12,866 nucleotides of DNA from Prevotella sp. UBA4376 (GTDB lineage: Bacteria > Bacteroidota > Bacteroidia > Bacteroidales > Bacteroidaceae). The notes beneath the pieces are model-generated. The model worked only from the letters and a program-made list of their open reading frames with translations, was not told the origin of the DNA and did no database searches. Positions 6,694 to 12,866 of the stretch are shown here, piece by piece (positions within the stretch are counted from its first letter, which is position 1; the number at the start of each line of letters is the position of its first letter). Where the stretch lies: assembly GCA_002391185.1 (NCBI GenBank), contig DGRY01000051.1, forward strand, positions 341-13,206, in the 5' to 3' direction. A program made the translations under genes and the position numbers.

Positions 6694-9600
6694 GAGCAAA
6701 CAAATAGTTTTTTTGCTGATTTGTTGCTATGCTTTTGGGCAACTCTTTTCAGCTTGTTCACCTCGTCATAAGGATGAAGTGAATAGTCTTAACGAGTCTT
6801 CATATTATTATCATTACCGCGATATTGATTCCACGCTTTTTTTTGCAGAAAAAGCCTATGAACAGGCTGTGAATTATGATGCAGGTAAAGCTGAAGCCCT
6901 GAACAACATGGCTTTTGTTAGTCTGGTGAAGATGGACTATGAGAATGCCGAACAGCAACTTCAAAAGGCTCTTGATATGACAGACAATCAGATAGAGCTG
7001 CTTGTTGCTGATGTGCAGTTAATGCGTTTGTGTCAAAGGCAGTCACGAAACAAAGATTTTTATGGTTATCGCGAGAGTGCAATACGTCGTATAAAGCGTA
7101 TAAACGAGGAATGTTCTTCGCTTGATGAGCATCAACATCTTCGCTTGATTTATGCAGAAAGTGAATTCCGTATAGTTGAATCAACTTATTTTTATTATGT
7201 AGGTCTTTTGCAGCGTTCTGCTCAGGCATTAAATAATATTGATCCTGATGGAGATATAAAAAAAGATGTGGCGCAGTTGCTCAACTACTACTATAATATT
7301 GGAGCTGGCGGTATCATAAATAAAGGTTCTGCTGATGAAATACAACAGTTGGAGTTTGACTATCTGCTTCGTTGCTTTCTGCTTTCTCGACAATATAATC
7401 TGCCGTATTGGGAAGCTAATTCTATGCAGGCTATTGCTGAACACATGGAGGATGATCACTCACGGAGGAAACTCATAAAAGACAACCTTCCTGCCATGAA
7501 GTTTTTGAATACAGACAATATGCCTGATTCTCTTCTTGCGGGTAATCTTGCGCAACGCTCTTTGGCTATTTTCCAGAGATATGGTGATGTTTATCAGATT
7601 GCAGGTAGCTACCGCACATTGGCAAAGTGTTTCTGGGGAGTGGAAGACTATGGCTCTGCTATTATTTGCCTTAATAATGCTCTGCGTCAGGATGAGGTTA
7701 TAAATAAAGCTCCAGATCTTGTTGCTTCTATTCGTGAACAGCTTTCATTGGCTTATTCTGCCATTGATGACAAGAGAAGTAGCGACTATAATCGCAATAT
7801 CTATCTTGACATGCAAGAGCAAACCAGACAGGATCGTCAGTTGGAGGCTCGTGCAACTCAATTAGACCACTCTTCAAAGATTCTAAACTGGATGATTGTT
7901 GCTGTGGTGTTCATGATAGTTGTTGTGGTTGTGCTTCTCATCATCTTTGATTCTATGCGTAGAATGAGTGAAAAAAAACAGTCTATACACTCCTTGCTCG
8001 CTCCTTTAAACGAATGGAAACAGCGCAACGAGGAGAAGATGCAGAGTCAGATTGAGCGACGTGAGGAGGTTGATGAGGAAATAGAAATGGCGCGACGTCG
8101 TTTGCAGCTAAACAAAGAACGCAATTTGGAACAACGTGCAAAGATATCACTTGTCAATTCTATTACACCATTAATAGATCGCATAATTAACGAACTCTCG
8201 CGTATAAAGGCTGATTCTTCCAACAAGGCTATTGTAGCTGAACGTTTGCAATATATATCAGAACTTATTGACAAGATTAATGCTGATAATGAGGTTCTTA
8301 CAAAGTGGATACAACTTCGTCAAGGACAACTCCGCTTGCACGTTGAGAGTTTTCCTCTGCAGCATTTGTTTGATATTGTGAGCAAAGACAATATGGCTTT
8401 CAAATTGCATGGAATTGATTTTGTTGTTAAACATACAAGTTCTGTGGTGAAGGCTGATCCGATACTGACTCTTTTCATGATAAACACCCTTGCTGATAAT
8501 GCAAAAAAATTCACCCCTAAGGGTGGGAAAGTGATTATTTCGGCAAATGAGTCTGATTCCTATGTTGAAATAAGTGTTGCTGATACGGGGATAGGTATGT
8601 CTGAGCAGCAGATGGGACATGTTTTCGACACAAAGCCTATTCTCGATTCAAACTCTGCTCAGATTCAGCAGAGTCATGGATTTGGTTTGATGAATTGTAA
8701 GGGTATTATAGAAAAATACCGCAAGACAAGTCAGCTTTTTTCTGTATGCAATATTGCCGTAGAGAAAAATTCTCCCACTGGTTCACGCTTCTTCTTCAGA
8801 CTTCCAAAGGGAATGCTACGTGTGTTGTTGGCACTTTCAATTCTTGTTACCTCTTGTCCTTTGTCGGCAAGAGCTAAACGTAATCATAATAAATACCACA
8901 ACAGCATTCTTGAAAAAGCATCTCAATACGCTGATTCTGCCTATTATTGCAATGTTCGTGGACAGTATGAGCGTACATTTCTGTTTGCTGACAGTTGCTG
9001 CTTGAAATTAAATGAGTATTATGCCAATATCAAACCCTATGGTCATGACTATATGCAACTTCCTTCTATAGCATCTAATGACACTAAGGTTGCTGAAATA
9101 TCATGGTTTAAACAACGATTATCCATCGACTACGATATAATTCTCGACATACGTAACGAAAGTGCCGTGGCAGCTCTTGCTATGCATTTGTGGGATGTAT
9201 ATAACTATAATAATCAAATATATACTCAGCTCTTTAGACTGAAATCGGCAGACAATTCTCTTGATAACTATGTACGTGTGATGGAACGATCTGAAAACAG
9301 TAAGAACGTGGCGATAATTCTGTTGATTTTGCTTCTCATAAGCATTTTTCCTGCTTACTATTTCTTATATTATCGTCATAGACTTTACTATCGTTTCTGT
9401 CTTGATAGAGTTATGAAAATTAATTCTGTGTTGTTAGCTGAAGACAATGCAGAAAAAAAACTTGATGCTATTTCTCACATTTGGATGGACAGGCAGGTTA
9501 ATCTCATTCCGAAAGAGTCTTCTCTACATATTGTAGTAACAAATATCAAGGAGGCTTTGAGAAAAAGTATTGATACTAATCAGCAACTTTTATCAAACAT

Positions 9601-10204
9601 AGAACTTGCTGAAGACGAACTTAATCGTATCAAATATGAAGATGCAAAATTGTATGTTAGCAATAATGTGCTTGACAATTGTCTTTCTACATTGAAACAT
9701 GAAACGATGTATTATCCTTCAAGGATAAAACAGCTTATAGATTTGGGAGATTTTGATATACAAACTGTTACAGATGTTGCACAATACTACAAAGAGATCT
9801 ATTCTTTGTTAAGCCTTCAGGCACAAAGACAACTTGATAGTTCTTTCGTAGTAGATAATAATATTATTGATTATCTTTTTGTGTTATTAAAAAAACTTTC
9901 TCAGGCGCAAAACATAGATATAAACGCAAAAAATGTTGATAATGTATACAGTGATATAGAGGTTGTTCTGTATAACTATCCTCTTACCGACTCTCAGGCT
10001 TCGCTTCTTTTCACTTCTTCATCTGTGAATATAGATTTTATGCTTTGTCGCCAGATTCTACGTGAGATGGGAGACAACAACAACCTTAGAGCTTGTGGTA
10101 TTATGGCATACAATAAGGGTGATAACACATATATAAACATTCGTATGCCAAAAATTACATGGCAAAGATATTTAACATGGAAAAATAATATAGACGAATT
10201 ATAA
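6680..10204 (+). CDS. Double-module sensor kinase (DUF5112/DUF5113-like) with split catalytic functions
   Basis: This is a 1174-residue envelope sensor kinase. An N-terminal signal with lipobox-like FSAC (C26) leads to a TPR-like sensor region (about 27-400), a membrane helix (402-423) and a coiled coil (about 430-485). Next come a DHp-like helix (KISLVNSITPL, 488-498) and an ATPase domain with N box DNAKKFTP (N607), G1 DTGIG (D635-G639) and G2 HGFGL (666-670). At M712 a second hydrophobic segment with LVTSC (C726) begins, followed by a second extracytoplasmic region, a helix (877-899), a coiled coil and KHETMYYP (H1007). The protein ends in an ATPase-like tail lacking glycine motifs (about 1059-1158). 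Module A has no His between 438 and 553, so it cannot be phosphorylated at the usual place. The architecture fits the uncharacterised DUF5112 and DUF5113 families (recalled, not searched). The next gene, 14 bases on, is its probable response regulator. Confidence 0.9.
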   Translation: MFWNKSKQIVFLLICCYAFGQLFSACSPRHKDEVNSLNESSYYYHYRDIDSTLFFAEKAYEQAVNYDAGKAEALNNMAFVSLVKMDYENAEQQLQKALDMTDNQIELLVADVQLMRLCQRQSRNKDFYGYRESAIRRIKRINEECSSLDEHQHLRLIYAESEFRIVESTYFYYVGLLQRSAQALNNIDPDGDIKKDVAQLLNYYYNIGAGGIINKGSADEIQQLEFDYLLRCFLLSRQYNLPYWEANSMQAIAEHMEDDHSRRKLIKDNLPAMKFLNTDNMPDSLLAGNLAQRSLAIFQRYGDVYQIAGSYRTLAKCFWGVEDYGSAIICLNNALRQDEVINKAPDLVASIREQLSLAYSAIDDKRSSDYNRNIYLDMQEQTRQDRQLEARATQLDHSSKILNWMIVAVVFMIVVVVVLLIIFDSMRRMSEKKQSIHSLLAPLNEWKQRNEEKMQSQIERREEVDEEIEMARRRLQLNKERNLEQRAKISLVNSITPLIDRIINELSRIKADSSNKAIVAERLQYISELIDKINADNEVLTKWIQLRQGQLRLHVESFPLQHLFDIVSKDNMAFKLHGIDFVVKHTSSVVKADPILTLFMINTLADNAKKFTPKGGKVIISANESDSYVEISVADTGIGMSEQQMGHVFDTKPILDSNSAQIQQSHGFGLMNCKGIIEKYRKTSQLFSVCNIAVEKNSPTGSRFFFRLPKGMLRVLLALSILVTSCPLSARAKRNHNKYHNSILEKASQYADSAYYCNVRGQYERTFLFADSCCLKLNEYYANIKPYGHDYMQLPSIASNDTKVAEISWFKQRLSIDYDIILDIRNESAVAALAMHLWDVYNYNNQIYTQLFRLKSADNSLDNYVRVMERSENSKNVAIILLILLLISIFPAYYFLYYRHRLYYRFCLDRVMKINSVLLAEDNAEKKLDAISHIWMDRQVNLIPKESSLHIVVTNIKEALRKSIDTNQQLLSNIELAEDELNRIKYEDAKLYVSNNVLDNCLSTLKHETMYYPSRIKQLIDLGDFDIQTVTDVAQYYKEIYSLLSLQAQRQLDSSFVVDNNIIDYLFVLLKKLSQAQNIDINAKNVDNVYSDIEVVLYNYPLTDSQASLLFTSSSVNIDFMLCRQILREMGDNNNLRACGIMAYNKGDNTYINIRMPKITWQRYLTWKNNIDEL

Positions 10205-10210
10205 AGGAAA
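10204..10210 (+). promoter_or_regulatory. Ribosome binding site of the response regulator
   Basis: AAAGGAA lies 8 bases before the ATG at 10219, overlapping the last base of the kinase stop. It is a clear purine-rich site, better than at most starts in this window, and supports this start codon. Confidence 0.6.
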
Positions 10211-10218
10211 TATAGACA

Positions 10219-10938
10219 ATGAAAAATTTTAAGATACTTATTGTTGAAGATGTTGCTCTTGAACTGAAGGGCACAGAAGGAATAATCCGTAATGACATTC
10301 CAGAAGCAGAGATAATAGGAACTGCTGAGAACGAAAGTGCATATTGGAAACTTATGAAAGAGCAGCTTCCTGATCTGGTTCTCCTTGATTTAGGACTTGG
10401 TGGTAGCACTACGGTAGGAGTTGAGATTTGTCGTCAGACAAAAGAAGCTCATCCAGAAATCAAAGTACTCATCTTTACAGGTGAGATTCTTAATGAAAAA
10501 CTATGGGTTGATGTTCTTGATGCAGGAGCAGATGGTATTATACTTAAAACAGGTGAACTGCTTACACGTGGAGATGTGGCAAGCGTCATGGATGGTAAGC
10601 GTCTTGTTTTTAATCAGCCTATTCTTGAAAAGATTGTAGAACGTTTCAAGAAAAGTATTAATGGCGAAATATTGCGTCAAGAGGCTTTGGTAAACTATGA
10701 GATTGATGAATATGACGAACGTTTCCTTCGTCACCTTGCATTAGGCTACACAAAGGAACAGATAACAAATCTGCGAGGTATGCCGTTTGGAGTAAAAAGT
10801 CTTGAGAAACGCCAAAACGAACTGGTGCAGAAACTCTTCCCGGAAAGAAGTGCAGGAGTAAATGCAACACGACTTGTTGTACGCGCTTTTGAACTACACA
10901 TTCTTGATATTGACAATCTGCAGTCTGATGATGAATAA
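10219..10938 (+). CDS. Response regulator with receiver and divergent LuxR-type DNA-binding domain
   Basis: This is a cytoplasmic response regulator of 239 residues, likely the phosphorylation target of the upstream kinase. The receiver domain (about 1-125) has the acidic pair E10-D11, phosphoacceptor D57 (LVLLDLGLG), T87 (IFTG) and K110 (IILK), all in canonical positions. The C-terminal part (about 163-232) resembles a LuxR/GerE helix-turn-helix: DERFLRHLALGYTKEQI aligns with the usual LTxRExEVL-x-LA-G-xxxxEI pattern, then GVKSLEKRQNELVQKLF stands where the recognition helix would be. It is divergent, so DNA binding is likely but not certain. It starts 14 bases after the kinase stop and its end overlaps the next gene by 8 bases, so it is the third gene of the operon. 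Confidence 0.93.
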   Translation: MKNFKILIVEDVALELKGTEGIIRNDIPEAEIIGTAENESAYWKLMKEQLPDLVLLDLGLGGSTTVGVEICRQTKEAHPEIKVLIFTGEILNEKLWVDVLDAGADGIILKTGELLTRGDVASVMDGKRLVFNQPILEKIVERFKKSINGEILRQEALVNYEIDEYDERFLRHLALGYTKEQITNLRGMPFGVKSLEKRQNELVQKLFPERSAGVNATRLVVRAFELHILDIDNLQSDDE

Positions 10939-11521
10939 ATTTCGAATAGCACATCTTGTTCTTTGGTTGGGAGTATTCCAAATTATACTTATTTTGGTAT
11001 CGTGGCTTATAACAGCCGCGATGCCCGAGCTTTTCGTGCGTTCATTGCTGAGTAGTGAAGGAATAAGATGGTTTTTCGGTCAGTTCACTTCAAATATAGG
11101 AACTCCATTTCTTGTAACGCTACTTGTGTGCTTCATAGCATTTGGAGCAGTTACCTCAAGCGGTCTCACTACACTTCATCACCCAATGGAATTTCGTGAA
11201 AAATTGGGAGTACGATTGCTTATACTTGAGGCTATTATATTTATTATCATTATCTGCCTTCTAACAGCTGTCCCACATGCAATCTTATTAAGTGCTACAG
11301 GTGATCTATGGCCAAGTAGTTTCTCAAATAGTATTGTACCTTATTGCGCATTTTCCGTTTGTGTTATGGCAATAAGTTATGCCCTTGTAAGTGGTAACAA
11401 ACATTCTGTCAATGATGTGCTTGATATGTTAACCTGTGGAATCTCCATGGCTGCTCCATGGCTGTTAGTATATATTTTTGCAAAGCAGCTTATAGATTCT
11501 CTTCTGTTTGTTATTAATTAG
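10931..11521 (+). CDS. Five-helix membrane protein with AbgT-like segment
   Basis: This 196-residue integral membrane protein has about five hydrophobic segments (8-30, 58-79, 94-121, 136-154 and 172-194). Residues 38-79 (SLLSSEGIRW, then LVTLLVCFIAFGAVTSSGL) resemble the start of AbgT-family p-aminobenzoyl-glutamate transporters (pattern LLS-x-GL ... LV-x-G-x-x-x-SGL). The protein is less than half the usual AbgT length of about 500 residues, so transport by the same mechanism is doubtful. The frame is open further upstream, but I chose the ATG at 10931, which overlaps the regulator stop by 8 bases; the adjacent ATG at 10928 is equally possible. Starting earlier would put a long extra segment inside the regulator gene. 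As the last gene of the sensor operon it may sense, transport or modulate, but its role is unknown. Confidence 0.8.
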   Translation: MNKFRIAHLVLWLGVFQIILILVSWLITAAMPELFVRSLLSSEGIRWFFGQFTSNIGTPFLVTLLVCFIAFGAVTSSGLTTLHHPMEFREKLGVRLLILEAIIFIIIICLLTAVPHAILLSATGDLWPSSFSNSIVPYCAFSVCVMAISYALVSGNKHSVNDVLDMLTCGISMAAPWLLVYIFAKQLIDSLLFVIN

Positions 11522-11525
11522 TATA

Positions 11526-11574
11526 ATACTTAGCGTCAATAAGTATAGTGTTTATAACGTATAAACATGATACT
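11526..11574. repeat. Overlapping inverted repeats after the sensor operon
   Basis: Two mutually exclusive hairpins are possible. ATACTTA (11526-11532) can pair with TAAGTAT (11540-11546). Alternatively, 11542-11556 (AGTATAGTGTTTATA) can pair with 11560-11574 (TATAAACATGATACT) across the 3-base loop ACG, with one mismatch and one G-U wobble in RNA. There is no T-run after the second hairpin, so it is not a clear intrinsic terminator. It could protect the operon's 3' end or be a protein-binding palindrome. Confidence 0.6.
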
Positions 11575-11620
11575 AACTCCTAGCCTGAAGATATAGTATG
11601 GCAATCTCATAACCTCATGA

Positions 11621-11654
11621 AAAAAAATAAAGGCAATCCAATTAAGGATTGCCT
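11621..11654 (-). terminator. Intrinsic terminator of the tkt-rpiB unit
   Basis: AGGCAATCC (11631-11639) and GGATTGCCT (11646-11654) form a perfect 9-bp stem with loop AATTAA. On the minus strand the stem is followed by TTATTTTTTT (complement of 11621-11630), a strong T-run, about 30 bases past the rpiB stop. On the plus strand only CATTATATG follows, so it works best leftward. Confidence 0.88.
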
Positions 11655-11683
11655 CATTATATGTGCAAAACACAAAAATTAAA

Positions 11684-12124
11684 TCACTTTATTGCTATTT
11701 TGCTTACACGACGCTCGTGACGACCGCCTTCAAAAGAAGCTGTAAAGAACTCGTCAAGAATCTTTTCAGCTGTTTTATTATCAATAAAGCGACCTGGAAG
11801 AACAACTACGTTGGCATCATTGTGCTGACGGATAAGTTGAGCAACTTCCTTGTTCCATACCAAACCAGCACGAACACCCTGATGCTTGTTCAATGTGATA
11901 GCCATGCCTTCACCCGAACCGCAGATGCCGATACCTGGATAAACTTCGCCACTTTCAATAGCTTCTGCCAATGGGTGAGCAAAATCTGGATAGTCAACAC
12001 TCTCATCGCTGAATGTACCGAAATCCTTTACTGGATATCCTTTCTTTTCAAGATACTCAAGAACGAATTGCTTTAATGGGAAGCCTGCGTGATCGCTGGC
12101 TAAACCGACTGTTTTTACTTCCAT
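11684..12124 (-). CDS. rpiB: Ribose-5-phosphate isomerase B
   Basis: This cytoplasmic isomerase interconverts ribose 5-phosphate and ribulose 5-phosphate in the non-oxidative pentose phosphate pathway. The 146-residue length is normal for the RpiB/LacAB family. It shows ASDHAG (D11, H12), the active-site loop GICGSGEGMAI with C68, HNDANVVVLPGRF (H101) and the C-terminal FEGGRHERRVSKI. The closely related sugar isomerases LacA/LacB cannot be excluded from motifs alone, but an adjacent transketolase gene favours RpiB. The start is the ATG at 12122-12124, with the family-typical opening VGLASDHAG. It lies 82 bases after the transketolase stop and is probably co-transcribed, with a strong terminator just past its end. 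Confidence 0.96.
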   Translation of the reverse strand: MEVKTVGLASDHAGFPLKQFVLEYLEKKGYPVKDFGTFSDESVDYPDFAHPLAEAIESGEVYPGIGICGSGEGMAITLNKHQGVRAGLVWNKEVAQLIRQHNDANVVVLPGRFIDNKTAEKILDEFFTASFEGGRHERRVSKIAIK

Positions 12125-12142
12125 AGCGATTTGAATTTTTTT

Positions 12143-12192
12143 TACCCTTCCCTCTTAACAAAGGTTTGCACCTTGATAAGAAGGATAGGGTA
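12143..12192. repeat. Imperfect hairpin between tkt and rpiB
   Basis: TACCCTTCCCTCTTA (12143-12157) is an imperfect complement of TAAGAAGGATAGGGTA (12177-12192), with an inner short pairing of AAGGT and ACCTT around TTGC. In the tkt-rpiB transcript it would form a roughly 50-base stem-loop between the two genes. No T-run follows in the minus direction except TTTTTTTT at 12137-12142 and just before, so it may be a partial terminator or a processing site. Confidence 0.5.
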
Positions 12193-12206
12193 GGGGTTAA
12201 ACAATA

Positions 12207-12866
12207 TTATTTCAACAAGTCAGTTACCTGCTTGTAAACATTCTCTGCTGTATAGCCAAGTTTCTCGTCAAGAACTTTGTAAGGTGCTGAGAAACCAAAT
12301 GACTCAAGTCCCCAGATTGTACCCTCTGCCTCTGGAACAAGACCGAGAAGATTTACAGGAAGACCGGCTGTAAGACCAAACTTCTTAACCTCGTGTGGAA
12401 GAACAGAAAGCTGGTACTCCTTAGTCTGCTGACGGAAGAGGCCCTCTGAAGGAACACTTACTATGCGAACCTTCTTGCCATCCTTGCGAAGTAGTTCTGC
12501 ACCTGCAACAAGAGTAGAAACCTCAGAACCTGTAGCAACGAGGATTACATCTGGATTCTCATCTGAACCAGCTACGATGTAACCACCCTTAGCTGCCTGA
12601 CTGTAGTCGTTGCCCTCTGGCAGATTGTTGATATTCTGACGAGAAAGGATAAGTGCTGTAGGAGTTGACATATTCTCCATAGCAAGCTGCCAAGCTGCTG
12701 TTGTCTCCTTTGCATCTGCAGGACGAAGAACGAGTGTTGATGGCTTGCCTGAATGATTCTTCAGTTTCTCCATCAAACGAATCTGTGCTTCCTGCTCAAC
12801 TGGCTCGTGGGTAGGACCATCCTCACCAACGCGGAAGGCATCGTGGGTCCAGATGAACTTCACGGG
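12207..12866 (-). CDS. tkt: Transketolase, C-terminal part (5' end outside window)
   Basis: This is the thiamine-diphosphate enzyme moving two-carbon ketol units between sugar phosphates in the pentose phosphate pathway. Only the last 219 codons are in the window and the frame runs off the right edge. The Val codon GTG at 12861-12863 is internal, preceded by Pro CCC, and is not a start. The visible part opens with PVKFIWTHDAFRVGEDGPTHEP, the conserved THD...GEDGPTHEP segment of the pyrimidine-binding domain. It continues with LRPADAKET, LSRQNI and the C-terminal regulatory-type domain (VILVATGSEV, VRIVSVPS, FGFSAPYKVL). No frameshift is seen. It lies just upstream of rpiB on the same strand, so the two pentose phosphate genes form a likely unit. 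Confidence 0.96.
   Translation of the reverse strand, partial: PVKFIWTHDAFRVGEDGPTHEPVEQEAQIRLMEKLKNHSGKPSTLVLRPADAKETTAAWQLAMENMSTPTALILSRQNINNLPEGNDYSQAAKGGYIVAGSDENPDVILVATGSEVSTLVAGAELLRKDGKKVRIVSVPSEGLFRQQTKEYQLSVLPHEVKKFGLTAGLPVNLLGLVPEAEGTIWGLESFGFSAPYKVLDEKLGYTAENVYKQVTDLLK

Noticed and set aside
6918..7229. 103-codon minus-strand open frame inside the sensor kinase
   Set aside because: It is a shadow of the plus-strand TPR-like region; its translation is low-complexity and matches nothing I recognise.
10862..10930. Longer start for the AbgT-like protein inside the regulator gene
   Set aside because: It would overlap the regulator by 77 bases and add an extra hydrophobic stretch before a natural MNKFR start placed at the regulator stop.
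12861..12863. GTG as the transketolase start
   Set aside because: The frame continues to the window edge, and the codon is the conserved internal valine before KFIWTHD.

Overview
The window looks like chromosomal DNA of a Bacteroidota bacterium, most likely a Prevotella/Bacteroides-type member of the Bacteroidales. The grounds are: intergenic TAnnTTTG boxes (the Bacteroidetes -7 promoter element); a bifunctional HisB; an Omp85 protein with a lipoprotein signal (TamL type); A-rich rather than Shine-Dalgarno leaders at most starts; and a very long sensor kinase of a DUF5112/DUF5113-like Bacteroidales type. No RNA gene, CRISPR array, integrase or transposase was seen.

Layout. Positions 15-2750 (minus strand) hold a compact run read in the order TrmH/SpoU-type RNA methyltransferase, six-helix membrane protein, hisB. 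A divergent promoter region (2751-2861) separates it from tamL (2862-5081, plus), an outer-membrane assembly barrel. The convergent gap 5082-5307 holds a strong terminator hairpin, nine tandem copies of a 9-bp unit, and an AT-rich segment flanked by two small GC hairpins. One of those hairpins lies inside the end of the next gene. Positions 5308-6135 (minus) encode a WalJ/YycJ-like metallo-beta-lactamase-fold hydrolase. Overlapping divergent promoters (about 6156-6204) lead into a four-gene plus-strand operon (6226-11521): small NTF2-like lipoprotein, 1174-residue double sensor kinase, response regulator, and a five-helix membrane protein with an AbgT-like segment. After a structured 3' region and a leftward terminator, the minus-strand pair tkt (partial, entering from the right edge) and rpiB closes the window; both act in the non-oxidative pentose phosphate pathway.

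The most interesting part is the operon at 6226-11521. The kinase appears to be two sensor-kinase modules fused head to tail. Module A keeps the ATP-binding motifs (N, G1 and G2 boxes) but has no histidine at the phosphoacceptor position. Module B keeps a likely phosphoacceptor histidine (H1007 in an HE-P motif) but its ATPase-like tail has lost the glycine motifs. This suggests one chain in which half A phosphorylates half B, which then signals to the adjacent response regulator. The two outer genes, a lipoprotein and a membrane protein, are candidates for sensing or output. The domain family has been seen before in genomes, but I know of no described function.
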